Shown: piece by piece, positions 55,721-64,000 of the stretch | Layout of the letters: each line of letters begins with the position of its first letter | Numbering within the stretch: position 1 is the first letter of the stretch | Source: Vandiemenella viatica | Taxonomy: Eukaryota; Arthropoda; Insecta; Orthoptera; Morabidae | NCBI GenBank assembly: GCA_031002005.1 | Contig: CM061914.1 | Span: 194,326,685-194,390,684, forward strand | DNA: 64,000 nt | Reading direction: 5' to 3' | The notes under the pieces: model-generated | The model's input: the letters and a program-made list of their open reading frames with translations, nothing else | Databases searched by the model: none | Told to the model about the DNA's origin: nothing | Made by a program: the position numbers and the translations under genes

Positions 55721-56046
55721 TCGATTTGTGAATCAATAGCATATTGTGCATGCGTTCTCGTGATGAGTGGACAGTACGTGAATAAGCTGTGGGAGGCTCT
55801 CAACAGGAACGAGAGAGGCAGTTCGTTACTGTAACACAATCCAGGCCAACCAATGGGCTCCGTGCAAGTCGAGCTGATGTAATTACCAGGCCCAATTCTG
55901 AGGAAAGCACTGACAGAATGCAAAATGTTGACAAGAGCATCAAAGGGAAGGGCTTTATGAAGAACAACTTGCATTTCTTAGAGAAATTAAGTATCAAACT
56001 ATTTTCACGGTGCTCTTTAGAAGGAGACCTCAATTCACTTCAGTGA

Positions 56047-56496
56047 GTGAGATTTCGTGTTTTAAATGTTCTAGCTTTCAAAATCCCGTGTGTTGCGCAT
56101 AAAAGTTTTAATGGAGTGTTGAACTTGTTAAGACGCGCGGCGATTAGTATTGAGCGTTTCCAGCTGTCGCCGAGACCTCTTCTTCCGGCAACATGGCGGC
56201 GTACTCTGTGTCGTATTGTTTGGAGTATTTCACCGTGTGCATTGTGTGGGGAGGTGTCCGCTTTCTACTGTGTGCACGACATCTGTGATCCGCCGCCGCC
56301 GAGTTTCTCCGTGCCGTATGTTCACTACAGCAGCCACTACTGTGCGGTCGTGTGTGTTATACACACGTACGTCGGCGCTCACTTACATTCGACAACGGCT
56401 GTCGTTATTTCTTTGACTGTGACCATATCCAATGGCAAATACGAACTGCACGTTTCCCGAATCTATGAAACTATGAAAGAAATCTTAACTCGGTGA
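56047..56496 (+). other. Unassigned 149-codon open frame
   Basis: An open frame starting with MRFRVLN and rich in Cys, His and Val, over a GC-rich core (56150-56400). I recognise no domain, no splice partners and no repeat family. It may be chance in a GC-rich patch, an untranslated exon of an unseen gene, or part of an unknown element. Confidence 0.25.
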
Positions 56497-57051
56497 TAAA
56501 GCGCGGAGCACTATCCCTCTCCTTCTGAATTTAATACATGTAAATCTTTAGAACCCTTGAAGCTATCACTAACTGCGAAACTTTATTTTAGTCGTGCTTC
56601 AGTATTGCTCACATAAATCGCCAACTGCAGAAAGGCGACATGTGCGCATTTATAAATTTTACAGGCGAGACAAGAAACTGAATAGGCTACAACCTCACAT
56701 ATGATAATTTTTTTGTTTATGTTCTAATTTCAAGTAACTAGGCAACCTTTAACTACGTGTGCTTTAAAATGTTCCGAAAGACACATCACAAAGATGTGGG
56801 ATTTTTGTGTGTGTGTGTGTGTTTTTTGTGCATATGTTACCTTCTTGCAGTAAACAGTATTTTGAAGAGAAACTATATGGGAAAAAAGTAAAAAAATATA
56901 TGTATATACAAATTTCAATAAAAATTCATTTTACTGCTATCACGATACAGTAGGTTACATAATTTTAAAGTTAAAGAAATTGTTACTGGCCATTAAACAA
57001 TGGTATTCCAAAACTGCATCTTCTCTGCAGGTATGTAAACCAAAGTTTTCG

Positions 57052-57553
57052 TTATGCCATCCTTTTTTTTTTTTCTTTTTTTTTTTTACTGTTTATTGGC
57101 ACAACAGTAGTATAGGCTTTCTTGGTAGGTAATTCCAAGGGCTTAACTGTATTTCGAGGCTTAAAAGTGTGCGTTATCAAGGCAGAAATGTTCATGTTGC
57201 GTTTAGTATTGTGCAGATCGTTTGACGAAAAGCTAATCTCCCGGTAGCTGGATATTCTGAAAGATCTTTTCTGATTTTGGTGACATTTTTGACATATGAT
57301 TTCTAATTTAGGCAAGTTTACTGTAGAAGTTAGACCACCATGAGCTGTAGTCAATGAAGTCATTAGTTTTCATTTTAACTGTTGAAAGCTTATTAGGGTT
57401 GTTTGAGGAATTCTGTGTAAGTGTAACAACTTCATCCACTGTGTAATACCTTTGTTCTTTCTTCCTTCTTCTAATAATACCCTCTAACGGGGAAAATAGT
57501 TTAATGTTATCAAACCTCTTAATGTCACACAGTTGCGTCATCATTCTCACCAT
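57052..57553 (-). other. Unassigned broken ORF (two overlapping frames)
   Basis: Two overlapping minus-strand frames of about 81 and 103 codons. The upstream one has a basic start region (EGIIRRRKKEQRYYTVDEVV). The downstream one has a possible Cys pair (IICQKCHQNQKR). The overlap looks like a single frameshift in a former longer ORF, probably of a mobile element. Family not recognised. Confidence 0.3.
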
Positions 57554-57575
57554 AGTATTGTTTTTATTTTGGCCC

Positions 57576-57879
57576 TAGCGGTCTGGTGGCTCAGTGGTTA
57601 AGGCGTCTGACTGGAGATTGGAAGGTCCCCGGTTCTAATCCCTGTCTCGGCGGGGATTTCCATAGACCCTTAATACAACATTCACCTCTGGCACAGCTTG
57701 CTGTGTAATGTGAAGTACGCCAGAACGCTTCCGTGGTTCGGACTCCACGTTAAACTGTAGGTCCCCTGTACTCGGTAGTACTACTGGGTTAGGTTAACGC
57801 GGCTACGACAGAGGCGGACTGCGCAGCCAATAGAAATCCTGTCACCAGGTCATTACGACCACGCGGATTAAAATTATTA
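57576..57879 (+). mobile_element. tRNA-derived SINE, family 1, copy 2, with perfect TSD
   Basis: Same head and body as 1493-1783, with box A TGGCTCAGTGG and box B worn to GGTTCTAATCC. The 3' tail is ATTAAAATTATTAT. It is flanked by TTATTTTGGCCC at 57564-57575 and again at 57880-57891 (12 bp, identical). Length 304 bp. Confidence 0.9.
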
Positions 57880-58016
57880 TTATTTTGGCCCCAAAAGCTA
57901 TCTCCAAAATATGTGACATTCTTACATCTTTGTCGACATTATTTTCTGTGTACTTATTTAGCATGGTACAGATGTCATTCGCCCCCCCCCCCCTTTCACA
58001 CCACCACTAAGACAAT

Positions 58017-58065
58017 TTACTGCAGACAGGAAACTAGTCCAGGGCTAGTTTTCTGTCTGCAGTAA
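58017..58065. repeat. Near-perfect 49-nt hairpin
   Basis: Left arm TTACTGCAGACAGGAAACTAG minus its last base fits within 58017-58036; the full 21-base arm (58017-58037) pairs with 58045-58065 with one mismatch around a 7-base loop (TCCAGGG). No flanking repeat family seen. Confidence 0.85.
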
Positions 58066-58769
58066 ACGGAAAATTAAATGCGTTGCCATGCCTACTCTAT
58101 TGGGCTGGCAAGTGTCCTTTCTACTGGAAACGATGTATCCTGTATCTGGAAACAGTTTAAGTGAAAAAATCTATTTTCCAAAAAACATGTTCTTGTTGGC
58201 TTTCTGCAGTGAGCGATTCACGTGGCTTCCCTGCAGGGAGCGTTTTAAGAGTCGCTCAAGGGCATGTGTGCCAACAGATTGATTTATTTCAACTGTAATT
58301 TAAATCCCAGAGTTCAGTAGCAAAGTCGTGTATTACAGTTTGTATGATTTAAATTCAGGGCGTATTAAGAGCAAGGCGTGGTAAACATTTCGATTAAGGT
58401 TTCCACAAAACAGTATCGAAACAGCGTTACGGAACCATTAAACTAGTCGACTCTTTCTTTATTTGTCACTATGGCTAACGTCAAGGATGCTGACTGTACA
58501 GTTGAATCTGGGTTTGTCTGATACGTGCTCACGTACAAAAATTCCGTAATCTAAGGTTTTGGCCTCTATATAGTGGACTAAGCAACTAACAAACATGCAT
58601 AAAAAGTATGCTTCATGTTAGCCGAAGACTTTAAATTATGTGCAGTATCGTCGAAATCCTTACATTGATTTCTTGCATAACGCGCAAATTTTACGATTTT
58701 CACATCCCTATCGTCATAAGTGTATATTCAAATTATTTATTTGCAAATAAATATGACGTAAAGGCTCTT

Positions 58770-59098
58770 TTTTTGCTGTCGTCAGTCTTTTGACTGTTTG
58801 ATGCAATCCTCCATCCCTTTCTATCTTGTGATAACCTCTTCATCTCTATATACCCCTTACAACCCACGTCCTTAATTATCTGCTTCATATATTCTAATCT
58901 CTGTCTTCCTCTACAGTTCTTACCTTCGACTGTTCCCTCCACTAACAAATTAACCAATCCAGCATGTCTCAAAATACGACCTGCCAGCCTGTCTCTTCTT
59001 TCTGTAAGACTCTTCCACAAACTTCTTTCCTCACCCGTCGTTTCCAAAACTCGTTCGTTTCGTATTTTATTCGTTCACTTAATTTTCAGCATCCTTCT
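58770..59098 (-). mobile_element. RTE-type LINE 3' fragment
   Basis: Minus-strand frame: ERRDRLAGRILRHAGLVNLL, EGKNCRGRQRLEYMKQIIKD, then the conserved 3' end GACTGACGACAGCAAAAAAA. It matches the 48- and 50-kb copies. Confidence 0.8.
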
Positions 59099-59512
59099 TT
59101 ATATCTACATTTAAAATGATTAAATTCTGGTATTTTGCTATAGAGCATACGTAACCAAGCACAAGACGTATGTGGATCTAACATATTGGTGATAGATGAA
59201 AATAACTATCTGACAAACAAACGGACAACTACTTGCATTCGCTTTTGTGTTGATTTATGTAATTAGGGATGTGGTGTGGCAGGAGATCTGCTTCTAATTT
59301 GAGTGGACTGGGATATTTCTGACTTCCCGCGATTGTTTGGTGTCAGTCGCTTGGAAAGGAACTTCTCTGTCACGGGTTTGTGGACGGTACTTGGAGTAAG
59401 CTGTACACAATATTATCCTGGAGAATGTGACGTATTGTGCCCCAGTTTGCGTGTCAGTTAATACGTGAAGCACTGGGTGTAGCGAAGACACGGCATCTTG
59501 TACAAGGGGTGA

Positions 59513-60178
59513 TCAAATGAAAAGGTACGAAACGACACGGTGGATACAAATGTAGACTTTATTCAAAATATACACCATAGGCCTGAGCACAACGATCCCA
59601 CTGATGAACAAGCCGCAGGATTCCTTGTTCCCAGAATTCCTGTGGCCGTGACGAGACCCAGTCCTTCACAGCGTCCTCGAGTACGTCGTCCGAGTTGAAG
59701 CGCTTCCCTTCCAGGTGTTTCTTCAGTGGACCGAACACATGGAAATCGCAGGGCGACATGTCCGGACTGTAGGGCGGATGGTCCAACGTCTCCCACTTGA
59801 ACTTGGCCAGTTCCACGTGTGTGACTCTGGAGACGTGTGGACGCGCGTTATCATGGAGCAGAACCACACCCTCCGTGAGCAGCCCCGGTCTTTTGTTGTT
59901 GATGGACCGGCGTAGGCGTCGGAGCGTCTCACAGTACACATCCCCCACCTGTACGCCATCCTGTCCTCATACGGACTGCCGCATCATTTGGACGCCGCTT
60001 TTGATAAGAGCCTCTGCTCTCTACTGCGCATGCGGGCGCCCGCGCATGCTCCGATCCCAGTCAGAGACTCCAATCGCATCCCGAGATGTCTCGCTACGTT
60101 CTCCCATGGCGGAATATGCAAATATTTAACTGTTACGTTTTTACGTCGTTTCGTACCTTTTCATTTGATCAACCCTTG
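59513..60178 (-). mobile_element. Internally deleted mariner element
   Basis: The ends are inverted: CAAGGGGTGATCAAATGAAA (left) and CAAGGGTTGATCAAATGAAA (reverse complement of right), both continuing AGGTACGAAACGAC. TA flanks each side (59511-59512, 60179-60180). The minus strand encodes the transposase C-terminal part with HDNARPHVSRVT (second catalytic Asp) and HPPYSPDMSPCDFHVFGPLK (third Asp). The N-terminal half is absent, so the 666-bp copy cannot transpose itself. Confidence 0.9.
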
Positions 60179-60180
60179 TA

Positions 60181-61094
60181 GCTCAGGAGTACAGTGAAGG
60201 TGGCGAACCGTTTAATGTCTTTGAAAGAAGCTACAAGAACGAGGACTATTCGAGAAACATCTAGTTCTCAGATTAATGGATAGCAAAATGTAGAATATTC
60301 CAGGAATCCATGGCTGGTAGATACTGCCATTAACCAAAGGAAACCGAAGCAAAAAAATAAAAACGACAACAACAACAACAACAAAGTGATATATATGCGA
60401 AATGTTTGCAGCTTGGGAGAAATTGAGCGATTTAACGGCTGTAGGGAGTATCGATGAGATTGATATTAAGTACAATATCAGACTGAAACACTGTGTTAGC
60501 GTACTTGAGTGAACCACTGTGGACAGCTGCTTGAATTCTCATGGTCGATGCTGAAGGTAGTGCAGTGAACTACCACTCACTGACGTCGATAACGGCCTCC
60601 ATCACGCACTTGCAGTGATACCAACCTTTCAACGATACCGCTACCTCTGACAAATTGTCTTGTGATATTTATTGCTGATGCTATATTATTTTCGTACCCT
60701 TTGTAATGCAATTTTGTTGGAAGCTAGGAATGTATGTTTGTTGGATTTTCAGTATTGTGGGCTGTGTGGTTGGTCACAGTCTGTCCGCTTCTAATATCTG
60801 CCGCGATCGTCATCATTTTACTAAATTTCTAAGCGAGTTTTAGCACACGTTACAACGCCACATACGTTTATGTTAGAATGCTGTGCAATGAATACAGTAC
60901 AGCGTCGATAATCTGAACCTCAATTATCCGAACAACTTTTTAAATATTTCTTTTTTAAATTTATTATGCACTGTTGTAAAGAAGTGTGAAACTTTGTTTC
61001 TATTTACAGTATATTTGCACTCGTTTTGTTCGAAAATTCCACTAACAAAGAACTAGTTACAATGAGTTTTATAGCATGCGTTTGCTATTGTATT
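60181..61094. other. No recognisable gene
   Basis: A segment near 60900-60935 (GATAATCTGAACCTCAATTA) resembles a Tigger/pogo-type end, but no partner end was found. Confidence 0.35.
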
Positions 61095-61660
61095 ATCTAC
61101 ATCTACATATATACTGTGCAATTCACAAAACTGTGGGTGACAAAGGGTGCTCAGCACCAAACCTAATCTCTTTGCTGTGCATTCCAATCCCTAATGGTAC
61201 GAGGGAAAAAATAATTCATATAAGAATCAGTGCGGCACCTTATTTCTCTAATTTTATCTTTCCTGTCCTTCCGACTCAAATAGGTTAATGGAAAAAGTAT
61301 TTCACTACACTCGTAAGTCAAAGTGGGAGTACGCATGTTTACCAATAAGTTTATACGAAACGTGCGTCGTCTATCTACCAGAGACTCCCAGCCTAGTCTA
61401 CTAATCAGTTCTGTGACGCTTTCATAAGGACTGTAGCAAGCGGTCACGAATCGAGCGGCTCTTCTCTGTACTTTATACTTTCGATTAACCCCTTACGAAA
61501 CGGATCCCAAATGGCACAACAATAGTCCAAACGTGGACGCACAAGAGATTTGTACGCTATCTCCTTTATTTGTTCATCACAATTTTTCAAGATTCGACCT
61601 ATGAACCGCAGCCTAGAATTAGCTCTACCTACTAACGTATTAATGTGTATGTCCCATTAT
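61095..61660 (-). mobile_element. LINE fragment related to LINE-B
   Basis: Minus-strand frame: SVTELISRLGWESLVDRRRT, PLTYLSRKDRKDKIREIRCR, then YFFPRTIRDWN. A worn KSLVRPRLDYCC-like stretch lies upstream (near 61540). The 3' end is TATATATGTAGATGTAGATA. Confidence 0.75.
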
Positions 61661-62946
61661 GGCCGTAATATCCTCGCGAGCAACCAGACACTGGTGTTGA
61701 CGTGCAGTGTTTGTTGTAACCTCGACGCGTCAGCACTTGTTTGAGTGTGCCGGTAGTTTTGGGAGGCACGCGGGCTGCTAGTGCCGACTCGTGCCCGGTG
61801 TCTGCGCTTTCGTCGGCCTCGCGCACCTGCTGACTCGCGAAGCGCCGCTCCTCATAGTCCGCCGGCCGCGCGCCTTATCAGCGCTGGCTTTCACTCGGCA
61901 TCTCTCTCTCTCCACCCTCACAGCCCCTGTGAACTACGTAGACGCCAACTACCTGTAGCTAGGCAGCTGGTGTGAAATAAGAGAGGCCTCACCATAATTA
62001 GAGTCACTCTAGTCAGACCTGCAGCGTCTACCATAAAGCTGGCTTGCCACGGGCCGCCAAGGAGTAGGCGGTGAGGATGAAAGATCCCCGTAGCTGAAAC
62101 GACACTAGGCAAGGTGGTGGGGAGGCACGTCTCTATTACCACCTGTTTGAGCAACGTGTAGAGTATATTCTGTGTGTATTTTTGTGTTCGTTTAATGTGT
62201 TGTGTAGCTGGTTAGGTATACCGCAGTACACGTGACCGTTGTTCCGTTGTGCCGCCCCACTATGTAAACCCTGGAACGTCACTGCAGCATCATTCTTTCC
62301 CGTGCCTGCCCACCCCCTTTTCTAATTGTACTCTCACTATAATGATAAACTTAAAACTTAACTTAGTCCACAACCCGATGGTTGGTTGGATCATCCCAAA
62401 GGAGGCATACTAAGCCATTGTGTCAGAGGTAGGACGGCCAGTTCCTTTCCTTTGGGACCTACAGTTTAACGTGGAATCCACGGAATTGACTTCAATAAGC
62501 CGTATACCAACATTTTTTAAAAAAGATATGATTTAATTTTAAATACATATCAGAAAACCTTAATATTTCCTTCACTCGGGGCGTGGTCGCACACTTTTTC
62601 CAGGAATGCTTTTACTGTCACAGCAGCCTTTGAGTGACTGCTACTAAGGTTCAGCGTATTTTGTTAGCGATCACTATTATACCTCACCAAACAGCTTAGC
62701 AAAAGTACACTTTGACGGATACAAATTACTATCTCCACAATTCCATGATTAAATAAGACGAAACCAGAAGTGTTGAGCCATCTCCACGGAATCGTTTCTT
62801 GAAGCAATACTTCCAAGTTTCCCCTGTGAATCCGTTCACATTGCATAATGAATAGCAAAGGTGGTCAGGGGAGTTCGGACAATCGCTGCGCTCACGACAC
62901 ACAGTCTTCAAAGCCTCACCGGCACCCCCCCTCCTATTTGTTTGTA
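61661..62946. other. No recognisable gene; GC-rich patch and SINE-like scrap
   Basis: A GC-rich patch at 61750-61930 has no identifiable exon. At 62452-62487 about 30 bp match the reverse complement of the family-1 SINE body (CCACGTTAAACTGTAGGTCC), possibly a chimeric or fragmentary repeat. Confidence 0.4.
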
Positions 62947-63295
62947 TAAAGACGCGTTCCCACGATCCCTTGTAATGAAGGCGAGACGGGACGGGACCTC
63001 ATTAGCCGAAGTGTAGGGACGACCGCGCGCCGCAGGTTAGCGCTCGCTTACCTCGCCGCCATCTCCCCACCACGTTGCGTAGTGTCGTTTGGCACAGAGC
63101 ACTTTACAGCTACAGAAGGGGTGCGCACCGCTGCTGCAAACCGATGGGAACAGCGCACCGCTACACACGCCTGTGATGTTTACCGACTCAGAGTGGGTAG
63201 CTGCGTCTCGTCTCCGCTAGCAGAGGTGGCCCTGTTTCCATGGCGTCCCGTCCCGTCTCGCCTTCGTTACAAGGGATCGTGGGAACGCGCCTTTA
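62947..63295. mobile_element. MITE with 50-bp terminal inverted repeats
   Basis: Left arm 62948-62997 and right arm 63245-63294 are inverted copies with two mismatches in 50 (shared CGCGTTCCCACGATCCCTTG and GGCGAGACGGGACGGGAC). The body is GC-rich with no coding capacity. A half copy lies at 1-130 in opposite orientation. Target duplication unclear, so the superfamily is undecided. Confidence 0.85.
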
Positions 63296-63444
63296 CGTAG
63301 TCAATAGTAGACGTGCTGAAGGAGCTGGGTTGAGAGTCATTGCACGATAGAAAACGGCTGAAGTGAGTGCTTGATTGGTTCAGTGATTATAATCGCGATG
63401 TGGCATGCATGGTTGATTAGGAATGACAGTAAGCTAGCCCTAAT

Positions 63445-63570
63445 TTCAAGCGAAACGGATTCGGAAAGTTTTCTCCTGTAGGTTAGGGACTGGAATAAAT
63501 TATGAAGGAAAACGATGAGCACTTTATCGAAACGGTAAACGAGTTTAGAGTTGGAATTCGTGAACGGCAA
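63445..63570 (+). mobile_element. LINE-A family 3' scrap, diverged
   Basis: The frame RDWNKL-RKTMSTLSKR parallels RDWNELPREMMNNLPKR of the 27.2-kb copy, with the following AACGAGTTTAGAGTT matching AACGAATTTAAAGTT. Confidence 0.6.
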
Positions 63571-64000
63571 AAGTACTTGCGAAATCGTTTCATGGGAGGC
63601 GTCGAAGCATTGGCAGCCGAGCGTGTGTCGTCCATTGCGATTGAGTGTAATTAAAAAATTAAATAAATTTGCAGCTATAACACTGGTGACATCTAGCGGA
63701 GAAGGTAACAGAAAATGGCCAGTCTTGTTAGAATCCTGTCCACTCAATCTTGTATCAGAATGGCCAAAATGGGTCATTCCGTACATTTTTATATTTAACA
63801 TATAAAACTAATAATCACAGGAATAACTCTGGTAAGGTTTTGCCAGCCATTGTCCGAGGGACCATCCAAAGGCAGGTAGCCGTCACTTGACGCGCCACAC
63901 CGGCGGCAGGCAGAACAATGCAGCTACCCTTTCTAGCGGATTTGGCCAAGCGTATGATCCCTTAGCTCCGGGAAAATACCCAGCGGGGTGAACGCTCGTG
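63571..64000. other. No recognisable gene
   Basis: Overlapping frames on both strands (63337-63805) show no domain. The last 150 bp are GC-richer and unassigned. Confidence 0.35.

Noticed and set aside
60900..60935. Tigger/pogo-type terminal sequence
   Set aside because: Only one end resembles such a TIR; no inverted partner or transposase remnant was found nearby.

Overview
The window reads as nuclear DNA of a large, repeat-rich arthropod genome, almost certainly an insect. The evidence is two chitin-binding cuticle genes of the RR-2 class, tiny exons in multi-kilobase introns, consensus GT-AG splice sites, and many families of decayed transposable elements. Intron sizes and tRNA-derived SINE density fit an orthopteran (locust or grasshopper type); that placement is inference. 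No bacterial, organellar, rRNA, CRISPR or functional tRNA feature was found.

The only host genes I can support are two minus-strand paralogues in the same order. Gene 1 (20492 down to 7853; 4 exons, 152 aa) and gene 2 (47629 down to 39865; 3 exons, 120 aa) both start with a five-codon exon (MGLLK or MGHLK). Both continue with a signal-peptide exon ending in DYY and then an RR-2 exon, with phase-0 junctions at the same two places. Gene 1 has one extra terminal exon, joined in phase 1. Each has a TATA box just upstream of exon 1 and an AATAAA after the stop. The products should be secreted by epidermal cells and bind chitin in the procuticle. They look like a tandem duplication, separated by about 19 kb of repeats.

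Layout. 1-7.8 kb: MITEs, SINEs, a (TA)n run, a diverged direct repeat and an unclassified 0.6-kb repeat. 7.85-20.5 kb: gene 1, whose introns hold a LINE with an 11-bp target-site duplication 72 bp from the last exon, two more LINE pieces, a SINE, an inverted-repeat element with hammerhead-like (Penelope-type) motifs, and a 0.65-kb TIR element. 20.5-39.8 kb: a Penelope-like GIY-YIG/RT relic, nested LINEs, an A-B-A-B satellite array at 25 kb, several LINE 3' ends, an internally duplicated Jockey-like relic and SINEs. 39.86-47.7 kb: gene 2, with a LINE piece and a Tc1-like relic filling the last intron, and SINEs plus the second copy of the 0.6-kb repeat in intron 1. 48-64 kb: RTE-type LINE copies, a hAT-type MITE, SINEs with clear target duplications, a deleted mariner, a sharp hairpin and a MITE with 50-bp TIRs.

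Nearly everything outside the seven coding exons is transposon-derived or unassigned. The mobile-element ORFs I read are all broken by stops, frameshifts or truncation. Coordinates of decayed repeats are approximate; exon coordinates and stated target-site duplications were read base by base.
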